64,000 bases of DNA from Microvirga subterranea (GCF_003350535.1 NZ_QQBB01000008.1:119359-183358), one strand, 5' to 3'; shown: positions 1-9,558, numbered from the stretch's first letter. Numbers and translations: made by a program. The notes: generated from the letters alone by a model not told the origin.

Positions 1-64
1 GCGGCCTTAGACACCGTCTGAACCATGAGAGCGGGAGGCTGCGCGAGCAGGCCGCATCATCCCC

Positions 65-154
65 GGAGGGGTGGCCGAGTGGTTTAAGGCAGCGGTCTTG
101 AAAACCGCCGTAGGTGCAAGCCTACCGTGGGTTCGAATCCCACCCCCTCCGCCA
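65..154 (+). tRNA. tRNA-Ser (anticodon UGA)
   Basis: The 90-nt sequence folds as a class II tRNA. The acceptor stem GGAGGGG pairs with CCCCTCC, followed by a G discriminator and an encoded CCA. The anticodon loop CTTGAAA at 97-103 carries TGA at 99-101. There is a long variable arm, as expected for serine tRNAs, and a T-loop TTCGAATCC. It reads UCA and, by wobble, other UCN serine codons. It lies 76 bases before rimO on the same strand. No intron or mismatch was noticed. Confidence 0.96.
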
Positions 155-230
155 TGATTTTGCGCCGATGCCGCCTTAGGCGGGCGCGCTCCGGATGTCA
201 GTACAAGCTTTGCAAGAGTGGATTTGGCGG

Positions 231-1547
231 ATGAATGCTCCCGCGCCGAAAGTTTCGTTCGTGTCCCTGGGCTGCCCGAAGGCCCTGGTGGATTCCGAGC
301 GCATCATCACCCAGCTCCGGGCCCAGGGCTACGAGCTGACCCGCCAGCATGACGGGGCCGACGTGGTCATTGTCAACACCTGCGGCTTTCTCGACAGCGC
401 CAAGGCCGAGTCGCTCGAGGCCATAGGCGAGGCCATGGCGGAGAACGGCAAGGTGATCGTCACCGGCTGCATGGGCGCAGAGCCGGAGCAGATCCGCGAC
501 AAGTTCCCGAACGTGCTCGCGATCACGGGTCCGCAGGCCTATGAGTCCGTGGTCTCGGCCGTGCACACCGCCGTCCCGCCCGCCCATGATCCCTTCCTGG
601 ATCTCGTCCCGCCCCAGGGCGTGAAGCTCACGCCGCGGCACTACGCCTACCTGAAGATTTCCGAGGGCTGCAACAACCGCTGCACCTTCTGCATCATCCC
701 GAAGCTGCGCGGCGACCTCGTCAGCCGGCCCGTGGGCGACGTGCTGCGGGAGGCAGAGAAGCTCGCCAAGGCCGGCGTGAAGGAGGTGCTGGTCATCTCC
801 CAGGACACCAGCGCCTACGGTCTCGACGTGAAGTACCAGCCGAGCCTCTGGAAGGACCGGGAGGTCCGCACTCGGTTCTTCGACCTCGCCAAGGAGCTGG
901 GCGAACTCGGCATGTGGGTGCGCATGCACTACGTCTATCCCTACCCGCACGTGGACGAGGTGATCTCGCTCATGGCTGAGGGCAGAATCCTTCCTTATCT
1001 CGACATCCCGTTCCAGCACGCCTCGCCGAGCGTCCTGAAATTGATGCGTCGTCCGGCCCACCAGGAGAAGACCCTCGAGCGAATCCAGAAATGGCGCATG
1101 ATCTGCCCGGACCTGGCGATCCGCTCGACCTTCATCGTCGGCTTCCCCGGTGAGACCGAGGAGGATGTCGACTTCCTCCTGTCGTGGCTGAAGGAGGCCA
1201 AGCTCGACCGGGTCGGCTGCTTCCAGTACGAGCCCGTCCAGGGCGCACCGGCGAACGAGATCGCGGCGCCGGTGCCGCCGGAGGTCAAGGAGGAGCGCTG
1301 GCACCGCTTCATGCAGACCCAGCAGAAGATCAGCGCCAGGCTGCTCAGGGCGAAGGTCGGCAAGGCCCTTCCGGTCATCATCGACGAGCCGGGCGCCACC
1401 GTCGCGACGGGGCGCACGAAGTACGACGCCCCCGAGATCGACGGCGTCGTCTACGTGGCCTCGCCACGGCCGCTCAAGGCCGGCGAGATCGTCGACGTGA
1501 AGATCCAGCGCTCGGACGAGTACGACCTGCACGGTTCGGCGGTCTGA
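231..1547 (+). CDS. rimO: Ribosomal protein uS12 methylthiotransferase RimO
   Basis: Radical-SAM enzyme that adds a methylthio group to an aspartate of ribosomal protein S12, acting in the cytoplasm. The ATG at 231 gives 438 residues and starts [20 protein letters not shown], the usual RimO N-terminus. An upstream in-frame start at 195 would add 12 unconserved residues. The N-terminal UPF0004 domain has three cysteines (in SLGCPK, NTCGF and [10 protein letters not shown]) for the auxiliary cluster. The radical-SAM motif CNNRCTFC lies near residues 147-154, and a C-terminal TRAM domain ends at the stop. Length and motif order are normal for the family. It lies just downstream of tRNA-Ser and is convergent with pncA. 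Confidence 0.96.
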   Translation: MNAPAPKVSFVSLGCPKALVDSERIITQLRAQGYELTRQHDGADVVIVNTCGFLDSAKAESLEAIGEAMAENGKVIVTGCMGAEPEQIRDKFPNVLAITGPQAYESVVSAVHTAVPPAHDPFLDLVPPQGVKLTPRHYAYLKISEGCNNRCTFCIIPKLRGDLVSRPVGDVLREAEKLAKAGVKEVLVISQDTSAYGLDVKYQPSLWKDREVRTRFFDLAKELGELGMWVRMHYVYPYPHVDEVISLMAEGRILPYLDIPFQHASPSVLKLMRRPAHQEKTLERIQKWRMICPDLAIRSTFIVGFPGETEEDVDFLLSWLKEAKLDRVGCFQYEPVQGAPANEIAAPVPPEVKEERWHRFMQTQQKISARLLRAKVGKALPVIIDEPGATVATGRTKYDAPEIDGVVYVASPRPLKAGEIVDVKIQRSDEYDLHGSAV

Positions 1548-1561
1548 CGGCCGCCGTCTCC

Positions 1562-2212
1562 TTACGGGGAAACGATCTGGCCGCTGTGGATGATCTTGAC
1601 GCCCACGGCGTCGAGATCCGCCCTCGCCTGCGCCAGCGAACCGTTCGTGTCGATTGCGCGCGAGGCGTCCTCGATCACGTAGGTGTCGAACCCGGCCGCC
1701 TTGGCGTCGAGCGCCGTCCAGTGGACGCAGAAGTCGAGTGCGAGCCCGGTGCAGAAGACGCGCCGGAAACCCCGCTCCCGCAGATAGCCGGCAAGGCCCG
1801 TTGAGGTCTTGCGATCGGCCTCGATGAAGCCGGAATAGCTGTCGATGGCCGGATCATAGCCTTTGCGGATCACGAGCTGCGCGTGCGGGACGTGGACGTC
1901 GCGGGAAATCTCTGCGCCGGGCGACCCCTGGATGCAGTGATCCGGCCAGAGAACCTGCCGGCCGTAATGCAGGTCGATCAGCTCGAAGGGCTTCTTGCCC
2001 GGATGGCTCGACGCGAAGGACGTGTGTCCCGGCGGATGCCAGTCCTGGGTCAGCAGCACGTGGCGGAACGCCTTTGCCAGACGGTTGATCGGTTCGATCA
2101 CCGCATCGCCCTCCGGAACTGCGAGCGCGCCTCCGGGCAGGAAGTCGTATTGGACGTCCGTGACGATCAGGACGTCGTTCTCGTTCGGCGTGATCCTGGG
2201 CTGCTCTGTCAT
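1562..2212 (-). CDS. pncA: Nicotinamidase (pyrazinamidase family)
   Basis: Hydrolyses nicotinamide to nicotinate and ammonia in the NAD salvage cycle, in the cytoplasm. The 216-residue isochorismatase-fold protein shows the catalytic triad: Asp19 in VTDVQYDF, Lys117 in VIRKGYD and Cys162 in LALDFCVHW. The metal-site residues are Asp57 and His59 in TQDWHPPGH plus His92 in WPDHC. Length is typical for bacterial PncA. It lies downstream of the BMP-type importer on the same strand, but a strong terminator at 2268-2295 separates them, so it probably has its own promoter. Its 3' end converges on rimO with 14 bases between stop codons. Confidence 0.93.
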   Translation of the reverse strand: MTEQPRITPNENDVLIVTDVQYDFLPGGALAVPEGDAVIEPINRLAKAFRHVLLTQDWHPPGHTSFASSHPGKKPFELIDLHYGRQVLWPDHCIQGSPGAEISRDVHVPHAQLVIRKGYDPAIDSYSGFIEADRKTSTGLAGYLRERGFRRVFCTGLALDFCVHWTALDAKAAGFDTYVIEDASRAIDTNGSLAQARADLDAVGVKIIHSGQIVSP

Positions 2213-2267
2213 GTCGGCTGCGTTCCATTCCCTTGCTGCGGTTCAGGTTTAGCGGATCCGGACCAAC

Positions 2268-2295
2268 AAAAAAGGCGGCCGGTTCTCCGGCCGCC
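2268..2295 (-). terminator. Rho-independent terminator of the BMP-type ABC operon
   Basis: A perfect 9-bp stem, GGCGGCCGG / CCGGCCGCC (2274-2282 with 2287-2295), has a 4-nt loop. On the minus strand it is followed by six T residues (2268-2273). It sits 24 bases after the stop codon of the substrate-binding protein gene. Confidence 0.9.
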
Positions 2296-2319
2296 TCTCG
2301 AATGCTTCGTAGCCTTCGC

Positions 2320-3396
2320 TTATTGCGGCAGCTTGTCGTCGATGCCCTTCACGTAGAAGTTCATGCCGAGGACCTGCTCGTCCGAGAGGGCGCCGTTGCC
2401 CTTGCATTCGACCTCGGTGCCGTCCTGCTTCACGACCGGGCACTTGAACGGGTTGAGCTTGCCGGACTTGATCGCGGCCTCGGTCTCCTCGGCCATCTTC
2501 TTCACGTCGTCGGGCATGTTCTTGTAGGGCGACATGACGACCATGTGGGCTGCGAGACCGCCCCACGTGTCCTCGGACTTCCAGGTTCCGTCGAGCACGG
2601 CCTTGGTGCGGGCCACGTAGTAGTCCGACCAGTTATCGACGATTGCGGTCAGCTGCGCCTTCGGGGCGAACTGCTCCATGTCGGAGGCCTGGCCGAAGCC
2701 GAACTTGCCGCGGGCCTCGGCGGCCTGGAGCGGCGCCGGGCTGTCCGTGTGCTGCGCGATCACGTCCACGCCCTGGTCGAGCAGGGCCTTGGCGGCATCG
2801 GCCTCCTTGGCCGGATCGTACCAGGAGTTCGCCCACACGACCTTGATCTTGATGCTCGGGTTCACCGATTGGGCGCCGAGGAAGTACGAGTTGATGCCGG
2901 CCACGACTTCCGGGATCGGGAAGGCGCCGACATAGCCGATGGTGCCGGACTTCGACATCTTGGCGGCGATCTGGCCGATGATGTACCGGCCCTCGTGGAA
3001 CTTCGCCGCATAGGTCGCGAGGTTCGGCGCGCGCTTGAAGCCGGTGGCGTGCTCGAACTTCACGTTCGGGTACTTCTTGGCGACCTTCAGGGTCGGCTCC
3101 ATGAAGCCGAACGAGGTCGTGAACACCAGGCCATGGCCCGTGCGGGCGAGCTGCTCGATGGCGCGCTCGGAATCGGCCTCGGGCACGCTCTCGACGTAGG
3201 TGGTCTCGACCTTGTCGCCGAAGGCCTTCTCGATCGCCTTGCGGCCCACATCGTGCTGGTGGCTCCAGCCGTAGTCGCCGACCGGGCCGACATAGATGAA
3301 GCCGATCTTCAGCTTCTGCTGGGCCGCCGCGCCGCCGGCCGACAGGGCCAGGGCCGCAGCCCCCGCCAGAACGCCCATGAGACTCCGTGAAAACAT
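2320..3396 (-). CDS. BMP-family ABC transporter substrate-binding protein
   Basis: Periplasmic binding component of a BMP/PnrA/Med-type importer; characterised members bind nucleosides or related purines. The ATG at 3396 gives 358 residues and follows an AGGGGAG ribosome site. Extending to 3465 would add unconserved residues before the signal peptide. MFSRSLMGVLAGAAALALSA with cleavage after AAA-Q looks like a type I signal peptide with no lipobox. The mature protein starts KLKIGFIYVGPVGDYGW, typical of the family. It is the last gene of the operon (ATPase, two permeases, binding protein), 92 bases after the second permease. The ligand is inferred only at family level; riboflavin-type ligands are also known for related systems. 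Confidence 0.9.
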   Translation of the reverse strand: MFSRSLMGVLAGAAALALSAGGAAAQQKLKIGFIYVGPVGDYGWSHQHDVGRKAIEKAFGDKVETTYVESVPEADSERAIEQLARTGHGLVFTTSFGFMEPTLKVAKKYPNVKFEHATGFKRAPNLATYAAKFHEGRYIIGQIAAKMSKSGTIGYVGAFPIPEVVAGINSYFLGAQSVNPSIKIKVVWANSWYDPAKEADAAKALLDQGVDVIAQHTDSPAPLQAAEARGKFGFGQASDMEQFAPKAQLTAIVDNWSDYYVARTKAVLDGTWKSEDTWGGLAAHMVVMSPYKNMPDDVKKMAEETEAAIKSGKLNPFKCPVVKQDGTEVECKGNGALSDEQVLGMNFYVKGIDDKLPQ

Positions 3397-3488
3397 GTCT
3401 GCTCCCCTAGGAAAGTAGTTCCGCACATCCGTTGCAGGTCCAGGCATCCCTGGCAATAGGCTCATTGCCTACAATAACATCCCTTTGC

Positions 3489-4406
3489 CTACCGGTCAGG
3501 CACGAAGGGCAGACCAAGCGAGCCGGGGGCTCCGATCGCCCTGCCCCGCCGGATGGACAGGAGCAGAAGGGCGAGGATCGTGGCCAGATAGGGAACTGCG
3601 GACAGAGCCTGCGAGGGCACGCCGAACTGGGCCGCCTGGGCATGAAGCTGAAGGACCGTCGCCGCTCCGAAGATGTAGGCGCCGACGAGCGCCCATCCCG
3701 GCCGCCAGGCGGCGAACACCACGAGCGCGAGCGCGATCCAGCCACGGCCGGCCGTCATGCCGGGCGACCAGAACCGGGTGTAGACGAGGGACAGATAGGC
3801 CCCTGCGAGGCCCGCGCAGGCGCCGCCGAACAGGATCGCGAGAAAGCGCGTCCGCAGGACCGGCAGTCCCAGCCCATGGGCCGAGCCGTGGTTCTCTCCG
3901 ATGGAGCGAAGCATCAGTCCCACTCGGGTCCGGTTCAGGTAGACGGCCACCGCGATGGTGAGGAGGATCGAGCCGTAGACGAACAGGTCCTGCTCAAAAA
4001 AGAGGCGCCCGACCACCGGAAGGTCACTCAGGACCGGGATGTCGAGCGGCGCGATGGGGTTGCGGCGGGCGCCCACGAAGGGCGCGCCGATGAGGCCCGC
4101 AAGGCCCAGGCCGAGGATGGTCAGAGCGAGCCCGGACCCGACCTGGTTGGCGGCGAAGCCCAGGACGACGAGCCCGAAGAGCGCCGCCATGAACGTGCCG
4201 GCAAGAATGCCCGCCAGGACGCCGAGGAGGGTCGAGTCGAAGGTCACTGCGGCCGCGAAGCTGCAGGCGGCGCCCATCGCCATCATTCCCTCGACCCCGA
4301 GGTTGAGGACGCCCGAGCGCTCCGTCACCAGCTCGCCCAGGGCAGCGATGAGGAGCGGCGTCGACGCAGTGACGATGGTCAGGAGAATGGCCTCGAACGT
4401 GGTCAC
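3489..4406 (-). CDS. BMP-type ABC transporter permease, second subunit
   Basis: Inner-membrane permease of the nucleoside-like importer. The real start is the GTG at 4406, giving 305 residues beginning MTTFEAILLTIVTASTPLLI. That GTG overlaps the stop of the upstream permease as GTGA, a translational-coupling arrangement. The longer frame reading upstream is only the out-of-phase shadow of that permease. The motif ALGELVTERSGVLNLGVEGM, characteristic of BPD_transp_2 permeases of the YufQ/RbsC class, starts near residue 22. About 8-9 hydrophobic segments follow. It pairs with the 358-residue permease and the double ATPase. Confidence 0.92.
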   Translation of the reverse strand: MTTFEAILLTIVTASTPLLIAALGELVTERSGVLNLGVEGMMAMGAACSFAAAVTFDSTLLGVLAGILAGTFMAALFGLVVLGFAANQVGSGLALTILGLGLAGLIGAPFVGARRNPIAPLDIPVLSDLPVVGRLFFEQDLFVYGSILLTIAVAVYLNRTRVGLMLRSIGENHGSAHGLGLPVLRTRFLAILFGGACAGLAGAYLSLVYTRFWSPGMTAGRGWIALALVVFAAWRPGWALVGAYIFGAATVLQLHAQAAQFGVPSQALSAVPYLATILALLLLSIRRGRAIGAPGSLGLPFVPDR

Positions 4407-5479
4407 TTGCCCCCTCCCCGGGATACGAGACGAACGCGATAGCTCACCAGCGCGTCGGCGGCGAGCACGCACAGGAGCAGGATGCCCTGGAAGGCCTGCG
4501 TGAGATCCAGCGGCAGCTTCAGCATGATCTGGGCGCTCTCGCCGCCGATGAAGGTCAGCGCCACCACAAGCGCGGCAATCAGGATGCCGATGGGGTTGAG
4601 CCTGCCCAGGAACGCGACCGTGATGGCCGTGAAGCCGTATCCGGGCGAGATCGAGGGCTGAAGCTGCCCGATCTGGCCCGAGACCTCGGAGATGCCGGCG
4701 AGGCCTGCCAGGCCGCCCGAAATGGCGAAAACGGCGAGCGTGGTGGACCGCGCACTGAAGCCGGCGAAGCGCGCCGCCCGCGGGGCATCCCCGGTGAGCT
4801 TGAGGCGGTAGCCGAAGAGCGTGCGGCCGAGCACGACCGCCGTCACGAGGATGGCGATCAGCGCGAACACGGTCCCGTAATGGACGCGGCTCGCCTCCCA
4901 GACCGGAGGCAGGGTCGCGGACGGATCGAAGGTGACGGATTGCGGGAAGTTGAAGCCTTTCGGGTCCCGCCAGGGTCCGCGCACCAGATAGTCCAGCGTC
5001 AGCTGCGCCACATAGACCAGCATGAGGCTCGTCAGGATCTCGCTGACGCCGAAGCGGGTCTTCAGGAAAGCCGGGATGAGGCCGTAGAGGGCGCCGCCGA
5101 TGATGCCGAGCACGAGCATGGCCGGCAGCACCCAGAAGCCGGCCTCCGTTCCGTGGGTCTTCAGCGCGAGCCAGCCGCCGAGCACCGCGCCGATGACGTA
5201 CTGGCCCTCGGCGCCGATGTTCCAGAAATTGGCCCTGAAGCAATAGGTCAGGCCGATCGCGATCAGGGCCAGAGGCGTCGCCTTCACCAGCAGTTCCTGC
5301 AGCGACCATGGATCGCTGAGGGGCTGGATCACATAGACCTGAAAGGCCGCCACGGGCGAGCGGCCCATCAACCAGATCACGAAGCCGGCGATCAGGAACG
5401 CCGTGATGAAGGCCGCGACCGGTGCAAGGGCCCGAACCACCGGAGAGACGGTCGTGCGCGGCGTCAGTTCAAACCGCAT
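4403..5479 (-). CDS. BMP-type ABC transporter permease, first subunit
   Basis: Inner-membrane permease (358 residues from the ATG at 5479) of the BPD_transp_2 family, partner of the following permease. The start overlaps the end of the ATPase gene by 11 bases, and the 3' end overlaps the next gene by 4 bases, so all three are probably translated as one unit. The sequence MRFELTPRTTVSPVVRALAP precedes the first membrane span. The conserved CFRANFWNIGAEGQYVIGA segment lies near residue 90. About 8-9 spans are apparent. A start at 5509 is possible but would add ten basic residues within the ATPase gene. Confidence 0.92.
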   Translation of the reverse strand: MRFELTPRTTVSPVVRALAPVAAFITAFLIAGFVIWLMGRSPVAAFQVYVIQPLSDPWSLQELLVKATPLALIAIGLTYCFRANFWNIGAEGQYVIGAVLGGWLALKTHGTEAGFWVLPAMLVLGIIGGALYGLIPAFLKTRFGVSEILTSLMLVYVAQLTLDYLVRGPWRDPKGFNFPQSVTFDPSATLPPVWEASRVHYGTVFALIAILVTAVVLGRTLFGYRLKLTGDAPRAARFAGFSARSTTLAVFAISGGLAGLAGISEVSGQIGQLQPSISPGYGFTAITVAFLGRLNPIGILIAALVVALTFIGGESAQIMLKLPLDLTQAFQGILLLCVLAADALVSYRVRLVSRGGGK

Positions 5480-7034
5480 GCGCCGCTCCCTGCGACTGCG
5501 AAACACCAAGCATCTCGAGGCCCACGGCTTCCTTCGTCCATTCGTTGATCGGCTTGAGGGCGCTCAGCTCGCCCTGGTGGATGACCGCCATCCGGTCGGC
5601 CACCTCGAAGAGTTCGTCGAGGTCCTGGCTCACCACAACCACGGCGCTGCCCTCACTCGCCAGATCGACAAGGGCCTGGCGGATCAGGCGGGCAGCGCCG
5701 GCATCGACGCCCCAGGTGGGCTGGTCCACGATCAGGAGGCGGGGGCGCCGAATGATTTCGCGCCCGATCACGAACTTCTGAAGGTTTCCGCCCGAGAGCT
5801 TGCGGGCCTGGGGGTCGGCTTCCGGGGTGCGCACGTCGAAACTTTTGACGATGGCGCCGGCCAGACGCTTGGCTGCGTTGACCAGGATGAAGCCGGAATG
5901 GCTCACCTCCGCTGCCGCATGGGAAATCAGGGTGTTCTCGCTCAGGCGGTGCGTCGGTGCCGCTGCATGGCCGAGGCGCTCCTCCGGCACGAAGGCGGCG
6001 CCGAGACGGCGGCGGCCATCGACCCCGACGGTGCCGCACCCCTTGCCGGCGATAGCGATCGCGTCGGCTCGATCCGCGAGCCTCTCGCCGGAGAGGGCGG
6101 CGAACAATTCGCTCTGGCCGTTGCCGGCAACGCCCGCGATCCCGACGATCTCGCCCGCACTGGCCACGAGATTGATGTGCTTGAGCGCTTGGCCGTGCAG
6201 CCCGCCCGGCGCCATGGTCAGGTCCGCGACCCGCAGCATCTCCCCCTGCGGGACGTGCGGCGTTCCCGAGCGGACCTCGCCGACCTCGTTCCCTACCATC
6301 AGGGCGGCGATTTCCCGGGCGCTGCGCGCGCGGGGATCGATGGTGCCGACCACGCGCCCCGCCCGCAGGATGGTCGCCCGGCGGCAGAGGCGGCGAACCT
6401 CCTCGAGCTTGTGCGAGATGTAGAGGATCGAGCAGCCGTCCGCCGACAGCTTGTCGAGGGTCACGAAAAGATGCTCCGCCTCCTGCGGTGTGAGCACCGA
6501 GGTCGGCTCGTCGAGGATGAGGAGGCGCGGGTTCTGGAGCAGGCAGCGCACGATCTCGATCCGCTGCCGCTCGCCCGCCGAGAGGGTCCAAACGGCCCGG
6601 TCCGGCTCGAGAGCGAGGCCGTAGGCGCGGCTGATGTCGCCCAGGCGGCTGCGCACGGTCGCCAGGCTCCAGTCGTCGGACAGGGCGACGGCGATGTTCT
6701 CCGCCACCGTCAGCTCGTCGAAGAGCGAGAAGTGCTGAAACACCATGCCGATGCCCAGGGCCCTCGCCTCCACGGGCGACCCGATGGCGACCGGCCGTCC
6801 TTCCCACAGGATCTCGCCCTCGGTCGGCTCGATCACGCCGTAGAGGATCTTGACGAGGGTCGACTTGCCGGCGCCGTTCTCTCCGAGGAGAGCATGGATC
6901 TCCCCCGGCTCGATGGCCAGATCGATCCGATCGTTGGCCAGGAGGTCGCCGTAGCGCTTGCTGATGCCTTTCAGCTCGACCAGGTGATGTCCCGAGGGTG
7001 AAGCGTCTGCCTGCACGAACTGCGACTCTAACAA
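5469..7034 (-). CDS. BMP-type ABC transporter ATP-binding protein (two ATPase domains)
   Basis: A cytoplasmic protein of up to 521 residues with two tandem ATPase domains, as in ribose- and nucleoside-type importers. The first has Walker A GENGAGKST and signature LSAGERQRIEIVR. The second has a degenerate Walker A (AGNGQSEL) and signature LSGGNLQKFVIGRE, the usual asymmetry of this class. It is the first gene of the operon. The start is uncertain: the longest frame uses TTG at 7034 without a visible Shine-Dalgarno site, and a GTG six codons later is equally possible. The upstream 130 bases are shared with the divergent UbiH-family gene. Confidence 0.92.
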   Translation of the reverse strand: MLESQFVQADASPSGHHLVELKGISKRYGDLLANDRIDLAIEPGEIHALLGENGAGKSTLVKILYGVIEPTEGEILWEGRPVAIGSPVEARALGIGMVFQHFSLFDELTVAENIAVALSDDWSLATVRSRLGDISRAYGLALEPDRAVWTLSAGERQRIEIVRCLLQNPRLLILDEPTSVLTPQEAEHLFVTLDKLSADGCSILYISHKLEEVRRLCRRATILRAGRVVGTIDPRARSAREIAALMVGNEVGEVRSGTPHVPQGEMLRVADLTMAPGGLHGQALKHINLVASAGEIVGIAGVAGNGQSELFAALSGERLADRADAIAIAGKGCGTVGVDGRRRLGAAFVPEERLGHAAAPTHRLSENTLISHAAAEVSHSGFILVNAAKRLAGAIVKSFDVRTPEADPQARKLSGGNLQKFVIGREIIRRPRLLIVDQPTWGVDAGAARLIRQALVDLASEGSAVVVVSQDLDELFEVADRMAVIHQGELSALKPINEWTKEAVGLEMLGVSQSQGAAHAV

Positions 7035-7166
7035 AATGGGTTAACGACGGTTAAGGAGACAGAACCGTGGGAGACAGCCTGTGCGGAACGATCATAGGGA
7101 CGCCCCGCACCGGTCGGCAATGGCGAATGCATCGTTTATTGTGAGTCTGCAACCAGCCCGCAACAC

Positions 7167-8393
7167 TTGGTCGTGAGAGACGCTTTGACTGAAGAGACCT
7201 TTGACATCGCGGTGGTCGGCGCAGGGGCGGTCGGCCTCAGCGCGGCCCTGGCCTTCGCGCGGGACGGATACCGGACGGCTCTCGTCGGAGGGCTCGACGT
7301 GCGGCGCGACGGCCGCACGGTCGCGCTGCTCAACGGCTCGATCCGGTTCCTCGACGCCGTCGGCGCCTGGCCTGCCTTGAGGGATGTCTCGGCTCCCCTC
7401 GAGACCATGCGGATCGTCGATGACACGGGAAGCCTCTTCCGGCCGCCGCCTGTGGCATTTTCGGCTGGCGAAATCGGCCTCGACGCCTTCGGCTGGAACA
7501 TCGAGAACGCCACGCTGGTCGAAGGCTTGGCGGAGAAGGCGAGACACCAGGACAACCTGACCCTGATCCCGGAGCAGGCAACCGCCTTCGAGGCGGGCGG
7601 TGGCGCCGCCGTCGTATCGCTCAAGGACGGATCGGAGCTGCGTGCCGGGCTGGTAGTGGCGGCGGACGGGCGCAACTCGATGCTTCGCCAAAGCGCCGGG
7701 ATCGAGGTGAGGCGGTGGTCCTACCCGCAATCCGCCGTCACGGCGATCCTGGCCCATGATCGGGATCATCGCGACAGCTCCACGGAGTTCCATACCCGCC
7801 ACGGACCGTTCACCCTGGTTCCCCTGCCCGGCCGCCGCTCCAGCCTCGTCTGGGTGACCAGCACCGAGGAGGCGCAACGCCTTGCGGCGCTCGATGACGA
7901 TGCCCTGGCGCGGCGGATCGAGAGGCAGGCGCAGTCGCTGCTCGGAGCCATGCGCTTGGACGGTCCGCGCGGGCTCGTGCCGATGAGCGGCCTGTCGGTC
8001 TCGCGCTTCTGGGCACCGCGCCTCGCCCTCGTCGGCGAGGCGGCCCACGTCTTCCCGCCCATCGGCGCCCAGGGGCTGAACCTGGGCTTCCGCGATGTCG
8101 CATCGCTGCGGGACGCGGTGGTGGATGCACGCGGCGAAGGACGCGCGGCCGGGGACGAGGAGACGCTGCGGCGCTACCAGCGCGGGCGCGACCTCGATGT
8201 CCGGCTTCGGACGGCTGCGGTCGACAGCCTGAACCGGACGCTTCTCACCGGGCTCCTGCCGGCCGATTTCCTGCGCGGGGCCGGGCTGCTCGCGCTCAGC
8301 AACATCGGTCCGCTCCGGCGGGCGGTGATGCGGGAGGGTGTCCTGCCGCGGGTCGGGGCCCCTCGCCTCATGCAGGACGCCCAGCGCGCTTAA
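7167..8393 (+). CDS. UbiH/COQ6-family FAD-dependent ubiquinone-biosynthesis hydroxylase
   Basis: Flavoprotein monooxygenase of the UbiH/UbiF/UbiL group, which hydroxylates the aromatic ring during ubiquinone synthesis. The N-terminal FAD motif VVGAGAVGLSAALAFARDGY is near residues 16-35, the DG motif VAADGRNSMLR is in the middle, and the second FAD motif LVGEAAHVFPPIGAQGLNLG is in the C-terminal half. The 408-residue maximum is normal. The start is unclear: TTG 7167, GTG 7173 or TTG 7185, the last preceded by a weak GAGAGA. Which ring position it modifies cannot be told from sequence. Its stop overlaps the convergent carrier gene by 4 bases. Confidence 0.85.
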   Translation: MVVRDALTEETFDIAVVGAGAVGLSAALAFARDGYRTALVGGLDVRRDGRTVALLNGSIRFLDAVGAWPALRDVSAPLETMRIVDDTGSLFRPPPVAFSAGEIGLDAFGWNIENATLVEGLAEKARHQDNLTLIPEQATAFEAGGGAAVVSLKDGSELRAGLVVAADGRNSMLRQSAGIEVRRWSYPQSAVTAILAHDRDHRDSSTEFHTRHGPFTLVPLPGRRSSLVWVTSTEEAQRLAALDDDALARRIERQAQSLLGAMRLDGPRGLVPMSGLSVSRFWAPRLALVGEAAHVFPPIGAQGLNLGFRDVASLRDAVVDARGEGRAAGDEETLRRYQRGRDLDVRLRTAAVDSLNRTLLTGLLPADFLRGAGLLALSNIGPLRRAVMREGVLPRVGAPRLMQDAQRA

Positions 8394-9358
8394 GGGAAGA
8401 GGTCGTACGGCACCATCCCGGTCCTGATCACGAACAGCAGCGTGGTCAGGGTCAGCATGGAGCCGATCGTGCCGATGAGCACGCAGGCCGAAGCCCGTTC
8501 CACGCCCACATTGTACTGGGTTGAGATCACGAAGATGTTCAGGGCGGGCGGCAGGGCCGCCATCGTCAGGGCCGCATAGGTCCAGGTCGCGCCGAAATCG
8601 CCGACCGCCGAGAGCAGAATCCAGACGAAGAGCGGATGCAGAACCAGCTTGGTGACGACCAGGATCGGGACCTCGCCGGGGATGCGCCGCAGCGGCCGCA
8701 TGGCGACCGTCACACCGAGGATGAACAGGGCGCAGGGCGCCGCCGCGCCCGACAGCCACGTCACCATCTGGTTCACGGGCGCCGGCAGGGTCAGGTGCAG
8801 ATAGCTTGCTGCGATGCCGAGCATCGTCGCCACGTTGAACGGATGCGTCAGGATGCGCCAGACGATCCGCCGGATCGTGGCGCCGAGGCTCAGCTTCTCG
8901 AGGCCCGCGACCGACATGAGCAGCGGGATCAGGGAGAACAGCAGCAGGTTGTCGAAGACGAATATCAGGACCACCGGGGCGCTGGCGGCTTGGCCGAGGG
9001 CGGCGAGCACCAGCGGCGGCCCCATGTAGCCGATGTTGGAATAGGAGCCGGCGACGCCCTGCATGACCGATTGCGGCAGGTCCTTCGTGTACCGCCAGCC
9101 GGCAGAGAACGAGAGAGCGAAGGCGCAGAAGGTGGCGAGCGTCGTCGCCGCGATGAACGACCAGTTCGTCAGCTGGTCGAGGGGCTTGTCGGCGATGAGC
9201 CGGAAGAACAGGCACGGCAGGGCCACATAGATGACGAAGAACTGCATCCATGCGAGCCCGGCTTCCGGCTGCCTGACGAACTTGCCGCACAGGAAGCCGA
9301 GTCCGATCAGTCCGAAAAAGGGCGCAAGCAGGTTGAAAAGCCCGATCAGCTCGGACAT
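8390..9358 (-). CDS. AEC (auxin efflux carrier) family transporter
   Basis: Integral membrane protein of 322 residues from the ATG at 9358, which is preceded by CGGGAG. The in-frame extension to 9457 has no ribosome site and is unconserved. About ten hydrophobic segments can be read. The motifs VAGSYSNIGYMGPPLV and ALPPALNIFVISTQYN match the two repeated halves of AEC/BASS-like carriers. Bacterial members export or import malate, malonate or other small acids; the substrate here is unknown. It stands alone, convergent with the UbiH-family gene. Confidence 0.88.
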   Translation of the reverse strand: MSELIGLFNLLAPFFGLIGLGFLCGKFVRQPEAGLAWMQFFVIYVALPCLFFRLIADKPLDQLTNWSFIAATTLATFCAFALSFSAGWRYTKDLPQSVMQGVAGSYSNIGYMGPPLVLAALGQAASAPVVLIFVFDNLLLFSLIPLLMSVAGLEKLSLGATIRRIVWRILTHPFNVATMLGIAASYLHLTLPAPVNQMVTWLSGAAAPCALFILGVTVAMRPLRRIPGEVPILVVTKLVLHPLFVWILLSAVGDFGATWTYAALTMAALPPALNIFVISTQYNVGVERASACVLIGTIGSMLTLTTLLFVIRTGMVPYDLFP

Positions 9359-9508
9359 CGCGGGCTCCCGGCCAAGGTCGTGGGAGGGTCCCTTCTGGCA
9401 AGGTTCCGTTCTCCCGACAATCCCGATACGCGGCGGGGCTGCAGTCCGAAATTGCAACGCTGAGCCGGTGCCGGGGACGATCTCGCCTGATCGTGAGAGG
9501 GGCGGAAT

Positions 9509-9537
9509 TTGTGGAATCCAGATGGGGTCTCTATATT
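9509..9537 (+). promoter_or_regulatory. Predicted promoter of hspQ
   Basis: TTGTGG (9509-9514) and TATATT (9532-9537) are separated by 17 bases, a good sigma-70-like pair, 21 bases before the hspQ start codon. The CTATATT at 9531-9537 also resembles the -10 of alphaproteobacterial RpoH promoters, so heat-shock control is possible. The -35 fits RpoH less well. Confidence 0.55.
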
Positions 9538-9558
9538 CGGATCAAGGAGTTACGACCC

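Noticed and set aside
3489..5309. 606-codon frame covering both permease genes
   Set aside because: Its first half is an out-of-phase shadow of the first permease; only the part after the GTG at 4406 is a gene.
7092..9401. 769-codon minus-strand frame across the UbiH-family and AEC genes
   Set aside because: Mirror frame of two identified genes; Arg/Pro/Ala-rich product without domains.
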